A DNA stretch of 64,000 bases from Gongronella butleri (GCA_025201375.1 JAIWZP010000029.1:124001-188000); one strand, 5' to 3'; positions 24,091 to 37,696 are shown, counted from the stretch's first letter. Program-made: numbers and translations. The notes: generated by a model from the sequence alone, not told the origin.

Positions 24091-25468
24091 ATGAAGATCT
24101 CTGTCTGCATTGCCTTGTTGGCTGCCGCGGCCGGCATTGTGTCTGCTGCCCCCCACCCCAAGACGCTCAACTACAAGCTGACGACCAACCCCAAGTTCAA
24201 GCCCAATGCCAAGTTTGCTGTGGCCAAGGCTGCGGCCAAGTACGCCAAGTACCGCACTGGCGTCACCGCCGAATCTTCTGGCACTGGCACCGTGCCCATG
24301 ACTGATGAGGGTGGCGACTTGGAGTACTATGGTGAAGTTGACATTGGCACTCCTCCCCAGAAGCTCAAGCTGGACTTTGACACTGGCTCCAGCGATCTCT
24401 GGTTTGGTAAGAATAAACTTTGAAAAAAAAGAACTAGACGCGACACAAAATTCAGGAGAAATCGAAACGCTAACTTAATTGGGTGACGTTGCACGTCTTT
24501 TTTCGTGATTTTTTTTTAGCCTCGACGCTGTGCAAGTCCTGCAGCAGCAGCCAGACCAAGTACGATCCCACCAAGTCGAGCACCTACAAGAAGGAGGGCA
24601 AGACCTGGAAGATCTCCTATGGCGACGGCTCCAATGCCAACGGTATCACTGGTCTTGATACCGTGACCTTGGGCGGTCTTGCCATCCAGGGCCAGCGCAT
24701 CGAGCTGGCTCAACAGGAGTCGTCTCAATTCCAACAATCGGCCGTTGACGGCCTGTTGGGTCTCGGTTTCGACACCATCTCCACCGTGTCGGGCACAAAG
24801 ACCCCCGTGGACAACTTGATCTCGCAGGGCTTGATCTCCAAGCCTGTCTTTGGTGTCTTCCTCGGCAAGGCCTCCAACGGTGGCGGCGGTGGTACGCAAA
24901 AAAAAAAGAAAAAAAACGGCATCAATGCGACGCGTCGGCATGAAATGCTCATTTTCGTGATTTTTTTTGTTTCTTTTTTTTTTTTTTTACCCTCGCAGAG
25001 TACATCTTTGGTGGTTACGATCAGGCTAAGGCCGGTGGTAGCTTCACCACGGTCCAGGTTGACAACTCGCAAGGCTTCTGGGGCATCACTGTCGATGGTG
25101 GCAAAGCCGGCAGCACGTCGCTCAGCCAATTCTCGGGTATTGTCGACACTGGCACCACCCTCCTCCTCCTCACCGACGACGTCGCCTCCCAGGTGGCGCA
25201 GGCTTACAATGCCCAGGACAATGGCGATGGTACCTACTCCATCTCTTGCGACGCCTCGACTCTGTCGGACCTGACCCTCACCATTGGCGGCCAAGACTTT
25301 GTCGTCCCCGCCGACAGCTTGATCTACGCCCAGCAAGGTTCCAGCTGCATTGCTGGCTTTGGCTCGGCTGGTCTGCAATTCGCCATCTTGGGTGATGTCT
25401 TCTTGAAGAACGTCTACACCGTCTTTGACCAAGGCACCCCTGCTGTCCAATTCGCCAAGCTCGCTTAA
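24091..25468 (+). CDS. secreted aspartic protease, rhizopuspepsin-like (A1 family)
   Basis: Three exons (24091-24406, 24520-24891, 24999-25468) give 385 aa. There is a signal peptide ([19 protein letters not shown]), a basic propeptide ([19 protein letters not shown]), then the mature two-lobed enzyme. The first catalytic motif is [11 protein letters not shown] (about residue 100) and the second is [11 protein letters not shown]. Tyr of the flap (ISYGDGS) is present. The two Cys of the C-terminal lobe (SISCDAS, SSCIAGF) and the first-lobe pair (LCKSCSS) are present. The order of motifs and length match Mucorales extracellular pepsins. All residues for activity are seen. Splice phases are consistent, and the catalytic motif lies just before intron 1. 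Confidence 0.95.
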
Positions 25469-25757
25469 AACTAAGCGACCTGGCTTGTTGAGCACCTTCC
25501 TTTTTTTTTACTCTTTATTTATGTATTTTACTAGCTAGCAATTAAAAAAAACTTTTGGGCCTAAAATTGCACTTTTCTTGGGGATGCTTGTGTCAATGGT
25601 CATTGCCAATGGCTCCCATGACCTAACACATCTAAACAGATGATCCTGACGCCCTCAGAATCACCAGACTATGCGCTGCGGCGCCAGCAAAAGCTCATAA
25701 AATGGAAGTCGAAATAGGAGATCGCTCGTTTTTTGGTTATTATCTTTTGACCATTCT

Positions 25758-27044
25758 ATGCAAGCTTGGGAGGTACACGAATGGCTCAGTCAGCGTCCAC
25801 AGCGCCCTGGCCAATCTGTCGACACATCTGTAGCGGTCGTCGAGCCATTGAAAGGGGCGAAATGGGTAATTGTTAACGATGAATCAGTCATACCCGCCAA
25901 AAACGAGCAAAATGTTCATCTATTGATGCACCCATTGATGCATCCATTGATGCAGAGCGACGACCAGGTTACCAACGAGCACGACATCCAATTCATTGTC
26001 GGTTCTCCAACGAGTTTGAGCAGCGCGAGTGTTTCACCATGCTCCTCATCAGACGAGCAGCCGTCGCGGTCGCTTTTGACACGCCGCCGACGCAAAAAAC
26101 GGCAAATACAGCAAGCACCGTTGCCGTCAACCGCTGCACGGCCGCAGGGACTCGTTGCAAAATGGCATTGGCCATGGTCCCATCAAAGTACACACATGCA
26201 ACACGCTGCACCAGCGCCAGGGCCACCTGGAGCACCTCGTGCAGCCGTGATCTCACCCACCAGATCCCATGCAAGATCACCTGATACTGCGCGTCCAGAG
26301 GGGTGCGTCAAAAAAGAAAAAGAAAAAACAGAATTGAGCACTCAATTCGTTTGTCATAATGCAGATCCACCCCGGTAGCGCCCTGGCTCTTGATCAATCA
26401 AGTGGTCAACGAAATCCACAGGTTGCAATGCATGATCGATATAGAAAAGCAGTTGATTGACGATGCACAGCGCGACATGGTCTTTTATAGCCAGCTGCTC
26501 GCCCAGTTGGATAACGACGTAGAAGTAAAATCCGATAAAAAAAAGCACGCGAAGGAATAGCGCTAATCGCGGTTAATGACGATAGATTCTGTTCAAGAAT
26601 AAGGTGTGGCGGCCGTGGATAGAAATGGAATCACTGCTTTTGCCGCTGGCGGTCGATGTACAAGACTGGCAGCAGCCATTGACACGCCAATTGGACGTGC
26701 ACGAGACCATTGTCACGCGCTTCACGAATTTCGTGTACGAAATCAATATCACGGACGTGCTGCCGCGCCTGGCCACCAAGGCGACCATGATGCAGCAAGA
26801 TCTCGTCTATTGGAATCGACTCAAAGCCATTGGGCACAGAATCACGCGTAAAAAAGCAGCTCATTTCTGCAAAAAAAAAAAAAAAAATGACGTCTCACCC
26901 ATACTTTTTTTTTTTTTTTTACGCGCAACAGTGCTTGTGGTTGGTCTTGCGTTTGCTTACTGGCTAATCTTTGTCGCCAGTCGCTTCACGGCCGTGTTGA
27001 TTTTGCTCTATGCTGGCCTGCTACTATATTCGCAGGAAGCATGA
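25758..27044 (+). CDS. hypothetical helical protein with C-terminal membrane segments
   Basis: Four exons (25758-26302, 26365-26524, 26586-26847, 26932-27044) give about 359 aa. The N-terminal half is polar and low-complexity, with a short LMHPLMHPLMQ repeat. The middle is helical (INQVVNEIHRLQCMIDIEKQLIDDAQRD...), with conserved-looking WRPWIEMESLLLP. The C terminus has one or two hydrophobic helices (LVVGLAFAYWLIFVASRFTAVLILLYAGLLLY), so it is probably tail-anchored or hairpin-inserted. I do not recognise the family. The acceptor of exon 3 could instead be at 26597 or 26603, in the same phase. The reconstruction restores a continuous helical region, which supports it as a real gene. Confidence 0.6.
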
Positions 27045-28689
27045 GAATCTTGTTTGGACCTTTTTTTTGCGTTGTCATGCGACCCTTGCGGATCCAATTG
27101 ACCTTGTACGACCGTGTCTTTTGCTCCCCCCCTGAATAGCGTGCCAGTTACACATGTGTTGTCCTGCATTTCGTGGCTGTTCAGTCTACAGTGCGATAAA
27201 TTGCATTGCATCCTTCTCGTCCCCCAGCCCATTTTTATTTTCTGTATCGTGTTCAACGGCATGGGCAACCATTAAATTGCCATTGGCGTAAAAAGGGCAT
27301 AAAATGTGCGATTTTTCAGCGAATTGATCGTTTTCGCGGCGCCATGCCGCTGGATACAGAATGGAATTCTTTTGTGTTCCATCCGGAGCTCCAGGTTCAC
27401 TTAAAATGTGCACATGTCACGATTCTGCCATCGACGCCCATTGCTGGAAATGATGCTTGTGCACAGAATTTGCAGTTACAAAGCCCGGATGACCGCACCT
27501 CGGCTCTTGTCGCCGTGGTGTGCACAACCTGCAGCACAAATTTATCTTTTGAGCATGATCACATGCTTCTTCTTGTATGCAAAAACGACCTTGACACGCA
27601 GAAATTGCAACAAATGACACAAATGGCGGCGAAAAAAAAAAAAAAAGAAAATTAGCCATTCTGATAACCATTGGTGCCAAGGAGAAGCTCACACTGCACG
27701 CTCTTGCTTTGTGGTAAGCCATGAGCAGCTAGGGCGCATGACATGTGTCCACAAAATAATAAAAATGGCGATTTGTTGGTCCAGGGCGCACATTTTGTTC
27801 ACTTTGCTCGAATCAAAGCAATATGAACTGACGCAACGCATCCAAAAGTGCGCCAATTGGCGTCAAACAGATTAAATGGAATCGTTGTGTTGCTTGCTTG
27901 CAAGTCAAAATGCGTCTATGATATTTTACTTTTTTGTTTTTTCGAGTTGCCACAAGACATGTTCCGTGGAGAGAATTTAAATGCGGATCCTTGGACCGGG
28001 GACACATGTAGCACAAGGAAGATTGGCCATGCATGGCCCATGGTAGGTCCGTGAGCCTTCTCCACAGCAATATGCTCTCTTTGACCATTGCCCCGCAATA
28101 ATTGACCAGAGGTGGGATGGCCTGAATTATGAGCCGGTTCCCCGAAATGACGTGCATAAATGCGATCAAATTGCAACCCAGCGTTGCATGGCCAGACCAC
28201 AATACGTACCACTTTCAAAAGCGCAAAAATGGCATTTTGCCCCTGAACCAGCAATTTCTTAGCCGAATTCCGCTCTGTGGAGGATCAGATGACGCGGGAA
28301 TTGAGATGTCCCAGGGAGTGCAGACGATCCCTTTTTCCCTTCCTTATACGCGTTCACACGCGCCAGGGCCTGCTTACGTGAAAATGCACGAAATTTGCGT
28401 CATGTCCCTTTTTCAATACAGATAAAATGGACCAATGCCGCGTCAAAGTACGCGTGCGACTCGCCTATAAGTTCTTTAGAAAAAGAAAAGAACGCGTGAC
28501 ACAGCGAACTTTTATTGATTGAAGCAAGGGGTAAAAAGAAACATGGTGAAAAATGACACATCAAGGAAAAAAAAAAAAAAGGTCAAATGGCATCAAAACA
28601 CAATACATTGGGGGCGGTATCAAGGCAAAAAAATTATTGGTACAAGTGAAGAAAAAAAAAAAAAAAAGATGGGATTGCCTTTTTTTTTT
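27045..28689. other. intergenic between convergent genes
   Basis: No gene is seen. Only short unrelated open frames and A-runs (27640-27652, 28567-28580, 28650-28667) are present. This stretch contains the 3' ends of the + strand membrane-protein gene and the minus-strand LIM-RhoGAP gene. Confidence 0.5.
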
Positions 28690-31600
28690 CTACGATTGAT
28701 ACATGGGCGTTGAGCGGATGGAGGCTGCATCGTGCTGTGAGATGGTATGATTTGCGGCCGAAGGTGGATAAGCGTGTGTGGAGGCGGCGTAGGGCTGGGA
28801 TGAGGTGGATGTGGGGGATGTCATCATGCCATTGTTGAGTGCGGCAGCGGCAGCATTATTGAGACTCGAGTGCCTGGTAGTTGCCATGGGACCAGGTACA
28901 TAGTCTGAGGATGGGTGCTGATTTGTGTATGGCAGGTAATGCTGCTGAGCGTAGATGGAGGTGGTGGAGGCCGCAGGATGCTGATGATGCGGCTGTTGGT
29001 GGTGTTGTTGGTGTTGTTGTTGGTATTGATGGTGATGCAACGACGTGTTTGACGCGTAAATGGATGGCACATGGCCATTGCTGGGTGTCGCGTGGTTGTG
29101 GTGACGCGACACTTGCTGGGTCTGGTGGAATTGGTGGTCCGCGCCGCCACCTGTGTGGATGCGCAGATCTTGCTTTGCCTGGTTCACGTTGATTTGCGGA
29201 TTGCTCGTCTTTTTCTTGATCATCAGCTCCACCTTTTTCAAGAAATCTTTGCTAGACATGTCCCCACGGTGGTCCTGCAGCTGTGTATCTTGTAAAAACA
29301 CCTCCAGATCCTCAGGCACCATGGAAAACTCCTCGTACGAGTCCAGCAGCATCTGCACCGTCTCAATGGCAAGCATTGACTCGTCCTTCATCGGGTCCTT
29401 GGACGTGCTGCAAAGCACATTGGGCGCAATCACACGCGCAAGGTTGGGAATGTCCATGCGGCTGCCCGTGTCCGTCGTCACATGCGAAAACAGCGCCACC
29501 CAGCGCAAAAACAGGAACAGCACTTCCATCGTGTCGCGATTGCAGCGCGGCAACATGCAGCACGCAAGGTGCAACACCCGCTTTTGCGCCTCGGGATCAT
29601 TTATCCCTGTTTTAAAATGGAGTAAATTAAGTAAAATGCGCAAAAATGCGACTTTTTTTTCGCACCCCCCTTCCAATGGCTTACGTTGCGAACAGATAAA
29701 TAGCTTGTGCAGGCGATAAGTTAACAAGGGATCAGGCAGCTCGCGTAGCCACTTTTTGAGGAGGGCCGCAATTTGCACGGGATTCTCGCTGGAAAGGTCG
29801 AAATCGGTGGGATTCTTGTCCAATTGCTCGCTGACTTGCTTTAGGCGGCGGATGTTGCCATTCTTGCGGAAAATGCCCTCCACCGACATGTCTATGCAAT
29901 AAATAAATCAGGATCAGACGCCATGGCAATCGACAAAACCCGAATTGACACGCTTTCGTCTCATTTTGACGTGACCGCGATGCGAATTAACGTGCATGGA
30001 CGCGAATTAGCGAGCGTTGACACGAATCGACGCGAATCGACGCGCTTTGACACGTTTTGAAGCGCTTCGACACGCTTTGACAAGAAATGACGCGCTTTTT
30101 TCCACTTTTTTTTCTCTTTTCTCGTTACCTTTTTGGCGCATGGCAGTGACGGCATCGTCAACAAAAGCGGCAATGCGAATGGGTGATGCACCAGCGCCGA
30201 GATTGGATTCGACACCTGTTTTTTCGGTGAGGACCTCGATGGGCACGCCAAACGTGCCATCCTCCTTGAATTTGCGATGGCCCTGGGGCTTTTTGAATGG
30301 GGTGAAGAATTTGCCCCAGATGGATGTCTTTTTGAGCTGGATCAGCTGCAACAATTCGGTTTGCGTGAAGAATTCCGAGACGTAGGGCTCGAGCTGGACG
30401 ACGGCGACGTGGCGCATGATCATGTATTGCAGAGCGGACAATTCGCTCAAAAAGACGCGCGGCTTGCCGGTGGTGGCGCTGACGGTGCATTTGGATACCA
30501 TGCCAGTCCCGGGGACATACGGCGAGCTTGGATCCACGAGGGGCTGCTTGATGTAGTTTTTGGAAAGCATGGGCAGATCGTCCAGGCCCACACTCGTGCG
30601 GTGCGAGTCGCGATGCGACGCCTGTGGTTGCTGCTGCTGCCATTGACCTTGGTCGTCCGATTTGCCGTCCTTTTGACGGTCCACGTGGCGGATCAGGCTG
30701 TCGAGGCGCGTGGGCGCCTGTCGATTGAGCACCGTCGGCTTGGCAGTGTCCGCGTCGTCGTCCTCTTCCTCGGCAAGGTCATCTAGAGGGTCAGGGTCGT
30801 AGCTGGGGCGGCTGTTGTTGACATTGCCAAGAATCGTCGATCGTTTGGCCGATTTGAACGACCGCGACATCTTGCGATCCAATTTCACCGTCTGCTTGAC
30901 ATCGGTGATGTGTGTCGGATACTCCATGGTCCCGCCAGGCACTTGCATTTGCTTTTCCGTCACATTATCTGTCGCAAGCGCATCACGGGGAAGACTGGGC
31001 TTGGGCTTGTTGGCATTGGCAACAATGGCAAGCTGTTGATCTAAGAAGAAAAGAGAGCAAAAAACGAAAAAACGAGGAAAAAAAAGGAATTAGCCCACCG
31101 GACCTCGTTTCCCTCTATTTTTGACTTTTTCCTCTTTTTTTTTTTTTTACCATCAATTTGAAGCAAGCTGCACAAACGGCTCAGGGCGAGGCGCAGCAAG
31201 AAAGCGAATTGGGACAGACGTGTGACATATTGGAAGGGATAGCCATTGGGAGGGTGCTGTGTGCACGAGGTGCATGCAATGGCTTGGTACGAGGTGCTAA
31301 AGGTGGCATTAGGCAGATCCTGGTTCAGCGGTCGCCGGCAATGGTAGCACGCGACGCATTTCAAGTGCCATCGGAATTCCGCATAGCTGACACACTCGTC
31401 CTCCACAATGTTGCCGCAATTGTGGCAAATGTCAGACGTCACATTTGCTTTGAAGAATCTCTGGCTATCGCGGCTGTGTCGCTCCTTGCCGGCAACCTCC
31501 ATGAGCTTGGCAAGCAAGCGCGTGATCGCCTTTGGCGTGTGGTGCTCGAGATCCAGCGCAGCAGACAGTGCAATGCGGATCAGGATCTTTAAATAATGCG

Positions 31601-32996
31601 CAAGCCCCGTGACAAGCGAAAGCAGCTCCTGCGTCATCCCAGGCTTTTTCGGATCGTGCTCTTGCGATTTCGACAGCAGCGAGAAGAAATTGATGATTTT
31701 CTTGCACAGCATCTTGGCTTCGCGGGTATAGTTGAATTCTAACGAGCAATTTTGTCAGGGCGCCACTTGTTCTCTTTTTTTTTTTTTTTTTTTTTGAGAG
31801 GGGCCGTACCTGCCATGCCATGCTCCAAGCGCAACTTGGACAACTCGTCGATCCCAGTAAAGAGAGCTTCCACGTGCACGAGAAACCTCTCCGACAAACA
31901 AATGCCCTCGAGAAACGCGCCATTGGAGACGTGCAGCAGCATTTCAGAGATGCACATGGCCGATGATTCTATAAAAGGGGAAGCCGCAACACACCAATGC
32001 CGTTAATTACAATAAAAAAAAGCCCGCACTTTTCCAGACAGCTCCCCCTTGCCTACCTTCATATGCGGAAAGCACCTGCCAAATGCGAAAAATCTTGGTT
32101 TCCATCTCATGCTGCTGCTCCATCAGCTGTGTGGCCGTATCTGCAAGCCAAAAACAAAAAAAAAAAAAAAAAGGGCACCATGAGACAACTCTTTCTTTTT
32201 TTCGTTGTTTTTTTTTTTTGCTTTTGCTCTTTCTTACCTTGTGCATTTGGACTGGGTAGTGTCGGCTGAACCTTGACATTCCAAAACTATAAAAGGAAAA
32301 GGTACACACGGGGAAAAAGTCAGCAAAACTCAAAAAAATCAAAAAAACGAGCGTTTTACCTTGTGGATCATATAGCACTCTGGGTGCCAATGCTCGACGG
32401 AATTGTTGCGATCAATCTCGACATATTGTTTGAGGATGGCCATGTTGCATCCGGCGCACATGACGGCGAATTTCGTCGAATAATGATAATGGCAATACAC
32501 ATGGCCCTCGTGCTCATAGTACGAGTCGCTGGGCCCAAAAGTGGTGGCGCACACGGAGCACATAAAGTGGTCGGTGTGATATTTCTTGTCGAGCGCAATG
32601 ATGTACGAGTCCTTTAGCGGGTCGCCACACGTGCCGCACAGCAAATCTAGCCGTCGAAAGTAATCGCGCTCGCATAAAGGCAACGTCTGGCCCTCACCCG
32701 TGTCAAATGGGAAGAATTTGGCTGCAACAGGCGCTTGACAGTCCTGACGTTATACAAAAAAAAAGGCAGTCAGCTACTATATTTACAGCGCCCCTGTTTC
32801 TATTTTCGGCCTGCGTGGGCTCCTTTTTTTTTTTTTTTTGCACACCATCCAATTTTTTTTTCGCTTTTCTTACTAGGCAGGTAAAGCACTCGGGATGAAA
32901 GGTGCCACCTAAGGCGCGCACGAGCTGATCACCCAATTGGCGCTGGCAGCGGCAGCAAGTAGGCAGCGGGTCGGCATAATTGGTCGTCGCAGCCAT
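28690..32996 (-). CDS. LIM-domain Rho GTPase-activating protein (Rga-type)
   Basis: Nine exons join to 1140 aa: 32874-32996, 32360-32743, 32238-32286, 32057-32140, 31810-31968, 31151-31738, 30129-31040, 29685-29891 and 28690-29606. Two LIM domains occupy about residues 14-130 (CCRCQRQLGDQ, CGTCGDPLKDS, CAGCNMAIL). A helical region and a third LIM (about 371-425, CHNCGNIVEDECVSY) follow. After an acidic, Gln-rich linker, the RhoGAP domain begins near 735 with VPIEVLTEK. It has the arginine-finger motif EGIFRKNG (R about 775), then KKWLRELPDPLLT and IPNLARVIAPNVL. The tail is His/Gln/Ser-rich and disordered. Such proteins switch off Cdc42/Rho1 and set polarity and wall growth. The 237-nt intron 29892-30128 is larger than the others and holds a degenerate satellite. 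Confidence 0.93.
29980..30110. repeat. degenerate short tandem repeat inside an intron
   Basis: Within the 237-nt intron of the RhoGAP gene, a roughly 10-base unit recurs with variation: CGCGAATCGA, CGCGCTTTGA, CACGTTTTGA, CACGCTTTGA. The run explains why this intron is longer than its neighbours. Confidence 0.6.
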
Positions 32997-33348
32997 CAAG
33001 CAAGGATATCAAGGAGGCGTGGCGTTGGGGTGGGGGGAACGTGAGGGAGAGGGAGGAAGAGCGTGATGAACGAGAGACGTGGGGTGGCAAAGAAAAAAAA
33101 AAGGGTGACAAGGGGCAAGCTTTTCAGGTGGAGACGAGAACACACAGGGAACAAAGGGGGGGATATCCACGAGACAAGCAAGATGAAGAGGGCGGCAAAA
33201 AAAAAAAAAAGACACGAAAAAAGAGAAATAAAAAGGAAAGAGGGGAGAATAAAAAGCGAGGAAAAAAAAAAGCAATATGGCAATATGAGGGAAAAGGGGG
33301 GCGGGAGGACACCAGGAACGCACCTTTTTTGAACCCGCGCGCGGAGCA

Positions 33349-33876
33349 TCAATTTTCGAGGATGACCATGGCCGTCGCGTAATGACCATCATGCGACAGA
33401 CTGACGTGTGATTGTCGAATCCCGTATTTGCCCCCATCCGCAATCAAAAGCATCGGCTTCCCTATCATACGCAAAAAAAAAAAAAAAGCCCATGAGTACG
33501 TGATACAAGGGCTCCAGAGCGCGTCAAAGCCCATGTTGTCAAACCTTGCTCTTTCCAAAGCGTCACGTCCTTCCAAACGAGCCGATGCCGCGGATATAGC
33601 GCCTTGTATACCGCTTCCTTGACACACCACCTAGAATAAAAAAAAAACAACGCTTGTAAGAAACCCCGCCGTTCCCTCGTGCACCGTCTCTCACCTAGAA
33701 GCAAGATAGTTGACCTCTCGCTCGTGGGCACCACTCGCATTGCCAAACAAATGTCGAAATTCGGCATGTTCTTGCTCACTGAGGATTCGTCGCGCAAAAC
33801 GATCGCGCCCGCGCGACCCCACAAGACGCGCAATCCGTGGCAGATGCACAATGTCAATACCAATACCGAGGATCAT
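33349..33876 (-). CDS. holo-[acyl-carrier-protein] synthase, AcpS type (4'-phosphopantetheinyl transferase)
   Basis: Three exons (33695-33876, 33545-33630, 33349-33461) give 126 aa, the usual length of AcpS/Ppt2-type enzymes. The N-terminal motif GIGIDIV carries the Mg-binding Asp. FARRILSEQE follows, and the second signature WCVKEAVYKAL carries the Glu/Lys of the active site. The C-terminal part SHVSLSHDGHYATAMVIL closes the fold. It transfers 4'-phosphopantetheine from CoA to acyl carrier protein; in fungi the small stand-alone form serves mitochondrial ACP. No clear mitochondrial presequence is seen in this model. The second donor is GTTTGA, less usual than the others, but the phase and protein match are good. 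Confidence 0.9.
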
Positions 33877-34817
33877 GGCAAACAACAAGGAAGAAAAACG
33901 CAAAATGCAAGAAAATAGTAGAAACAGGGGAAGAAGAGAGAAACAATGACACGTCGGACTTTGGATTCCTATTTATGCGCGCGCTCGTGCGGCCTGGGAC
34001 AGCCATCTGTTCATCTGCCATCGCACAAGGGCGAGAGTGGGCGTGTTTGAAAGTCAAAACCGAGAAGAGTAGAATGGTGCCAATTTCGTGCTCTGAAACC
34101 GATTTTTGAACGCATAAAATGTATAGTAAACAAGGGCGATTTTGTTTTTTTTAACACGTCGTCGTGTCCTAGTATATGCTTTTCGCGTGCATGGCGAAGC
34201 CAACACCAGCCTTTCATTTGAGCCCACACATTCATGTAAATCAAATGAAATTGTCTTAATTTTCTCGAAAAAAAAAGGGCCGCGACACGAAAAGCGCGCG
34301 CTCACAAATTCCATGTCCAAGACACGATCAAAAACTTGACCCTAGCAATGGTGCAGGCACGAGTCTGACGATGACACGTTTTTTCGGCGATCGCCTAGCA
34401 CAGTTATGCGATGTAGCTGAAAAATACGGTAAAATTCACATTTATAACCCAACTTACCGCCATGGCATCAAAACAATCTCGAAAGAAATACCCGTTCGCT
34501 TTCACTGTTTATGAGAGAGAACTGCTGCAAGTTAAAAAGAGTTCAGATCACCAACGCGCGAACAATATCGAATTGATATTTTTTTGGGACTTGAGTCATT
34601 GTCCAACATTTCTAAGACTGATTTGTGTGCCTAATCTGCCTCATATCAATTGGTTCTCTGGTTGTCACTGTCTCGTATGTCCAGTAAAATGCAAAATCAA
34701 ATAGACAGTTGACGAGAAAATCGCAAAAGACGAATTTTTTATTAATTTTTGGATAAAGTCAATAAACTTACAATATATCAAATAGACTTTTTAACCTTTG
34801 AGCTGATTGTTTCAATT

Positions 34818-35000
34818 TGTCTCGTTCAAATAAGCCCACACCCAGATCACTGGAATGTCTAAAAGTCCCACAATGATCATTTTCGAAAATGGCGAATTTT
34901 CCAAGGTGTGCAGTCGAGGAGCGGAAAATTCTCAAATTTAGGTACCCAGATCACCACGCCATATAACCCCCATGGTTAACACGCACTTGTAACCGGCAAA
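34818..35000. repeat. diverged repeat R2, copy 1
   Basis: Aligns with 52747-52920. Shared landmarks are CTCGTTCAAAT.AG.CCAC, CA.GG.GT.CAGTCGAGG, GAAAATT.T.AAA and the following TCAC.ACGC. Divergence is high. Confidence 0.45.
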
Positions 35001-37393
35001 AATGAAGTAAAAACCCAGGATCCATTGGCTGGTTTGTGCGCAAAATGGAATTTTGGCAATATTTTCGCGTCAAGGCCAAGTCGACGAACATTCGTCCCAA
35101 AGCTGTGAAACAGAGACCATCAGGAAGAGCACGGCTTGTTGCATACGTGAATGCCAATGATCACTACAAAAAGCGAGTTCCGGACAGAATTAACGCAAGC
35201 AGTCTGTTTGCGGGGCAATTTTGGCGCGTGATAAAGCGCGCCAGACGTCGAGTAACACGCGTCTGATCCTCATCAAACCCGTACACCTGGGATCGCTCTT
35301 GCTAGTGGACGCGTGGGCGCGGGCCTATGGATGCGTTTTTCTCGTGCAACTTGCGCTTGAAATTAAATCAAAAATCACGCATTGCTCGTTAACCACTAGA
35401 TCGATTCCACTCATTTTCAGTGTTTTCCTTGGTTTCTCTATGCGCTTTATCTTGTGAGCGAGTTTGGACGAATTCTGGAGACCTGATTTTGCCATTTTGG
35501 TTTTGACGGATCGCCACGACAAAAATTTGACTTGCACGTGGTGCGCCTCAACGGTTTCCTACGTCTCCAAGTGGACTTTCATTCAAGGTTTCCACCCTTG
35601 CTCTTTCACACCGAAACGCACTTAAGGTGCTGGGGACCCTGGTTGACGAGAAAATACGATTTTACACTGAAATGTATTGCTACAAGAAGTTTTCCTGGGG
35701 AACTTGTGCACATGGTCCCAAATTTGTACTAGTTGATTGTTGACGCAACGCGTTTGTTGTTGCAAAACCTTTTTGAGGGTCGATTAGTAAAATATTGCAA
35801 TGCTGTGAGAATTAAGGGAAAAGACGTTTTTTTTTGCGTGAAATCTCGACAATTTTGCCCCAACAACATCCCAAAGCACAGGCACTGGTTACACTTTTGC
35901 TCGCGCTTTCGATTGGGATTTCCCCGCCCCATAATTGGTGATGTACTCAACATGCGAATGTCCAGAATTTTAGCAGAGTTGCCCTCTTTGGTGGATGTCT
36001 TCCTTGGAATTGCTCCAAACGTTCCCAAAGTGGAACTAATTGATAGTGTACAAAAGATCCCAACGATTCCGAGTTTTCACGGTGATAAATCAGGAACCTT
36101 GAGATGTGCGATGTGCAAATTCAGGTCTAAAAGCAATCTTTATAAGAGTATTACCTGGTAAATTTGTCCAAGCAGCCCCAAATTTGATCCAGATAGCAAT
36201 TGGAGGCATGATTGCAATCATCTCACGTTCTTCTCTGGATTCGATTTATCAGGCACACGCGCGCGATACGATTTGGTTTTTTTTTTAGCAATTTAATGTA
36301 TTGCTCAACATTGCCTGAGCCGACGCGCGTCAAACGTGTTGCAAATGATTCGAGCCTCAGCTAGCGTCGTGCGGTGCAATAAAAGTGGAGATCAGTTTGG
36401 TGATTGTCGAGAAACTTGAAATTGGAATTTTTGAAGGTTGTCTGTCGTTTGACTTGCAACTTGCGACCTTGAGAGTTGAACACTTCTTGGTGGTTGATGT
36501 GAATTACATGCAAATGATGACATTTAGAGCAATGTGCCGCATGTGGGGCAGTCAATGACGCGCTTTGGGACGTGACTTCTCCCATGGCACGATTTGAGCA
36601 TGTCAATTTCTTTTTTTCTGTGCGTACCCTTGGTGTCCCATTCAATGCTCGCTGATGATGACTTTCAAGTGTATCATTGAGATGGCTGGACAAATGCAAC
36701 GAAGAGCCAGTAATTTTTTTTGGGGACGTGCCTCTTTTCGAATTTGATACTGTCGCAAGCTCAATTCGGTTTTTGAACGGACGCGACGGACCGCAGATGA
36801 TGCGTGTCAAGGAGCCGGCTCAACTCTCTTCCTTTTGTGGCGGGTGGTGCGTGATTCGCAAAGCGTGATGGGAAAAAAAAATTTAGAGGCTCAGGCATGC
36901 CTCGTGCCACCTTGAAGCACTGTCTTTTCCCAGTCAATTGACAAGCCCACGAGCACCGCTCTTTTGCCTGATGACAGGCGCATGACGTGTGCTTGGGCGT
37001 GGCCAACTCAAATGAAAGGTGAAAAAGCCTAATTTTCAAACCCGGTCTGCCAAATAGCTTCCATTGACATACACAATTGTCCATCCCAGTTCTCGGACAT
37101 TGTGTGGGGAAAGGATCTCTTGCATCGCGCGCAGGAAGATGCGCCGTGGAAAAGTGACGTGGCTCACCAAGAATTGCCATGACTAACGAACAAATAAATA
37201 AAAAACAGCACGAATACGTGCGCAGCTCCATTCGGATACGCGTTTATCCTTAATGGATGCTTTGATTTGTGATCCAAGTTTGAGGGACGGCTGGGCTGTC
37301 GGTCATTGTTCCCGCAGATCAAGGAGCTGATTGGGTCCAATGGCCGCCAATTCTTGCTGACATGCGCATATATGCTGACAACCCCAAAATATT

Positions 37394-37400
37394 TATAAAA
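37394..37400 (+). promoter_or_regulatory. TATA box (TATAAAA)
   Basis: TATAAAA lies 67 bases before the ATG at 37467 and is followed by a T/C-rich leader. Confidence 0.55.
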
Positions 37401-37466
37401 GCGATCTTTTCTGCCGCTCTCTCCGTTGTCTTTCTTTTTTACTCTTACTTTTTTCTTATTGTCGCC

Positions 37467-37663
37467 ATGCCCAAGTCTATCTTCCCTTCGGTTATCTCCT
37501 TTTCAAACCAACAACAGCCTCAAAAAATTGATCCCGACGCCGACGTCGACTTTGGCGTCATGATCGCCAATGCTGTGGACGTGCAAGAGTTTGATAAGCA
37601 CATTTTCATGTCTAAAGAATTGTGGTTGCCCCTGGGTGCTCGTGGAGCCTTTGGTGGTCAGGT

Positions 37664-37696
<33 letters not shown>

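Larger units (their letters stand above)
33877..37466. other. gene-free region with degenerate repeats
   Basis: No supported gene is seen. Part of it (34818-35000) is a diverged relative of 52747-52920. Two internal segments (about 35670-35730 and 36125-36190) look like old copies of one another (CCTGG.AA.TTGT.CA...CCCAAATTTG). The last 75 bases are the promoter of the thioesterase gene. Confidence 0.5.

Noticed and set aside
36361..36810. 149-codon minus-strand open frame
   Set aside because: It lies in the repeat-rich gene-free block, has no domain pattern, and its codon composition looks random.
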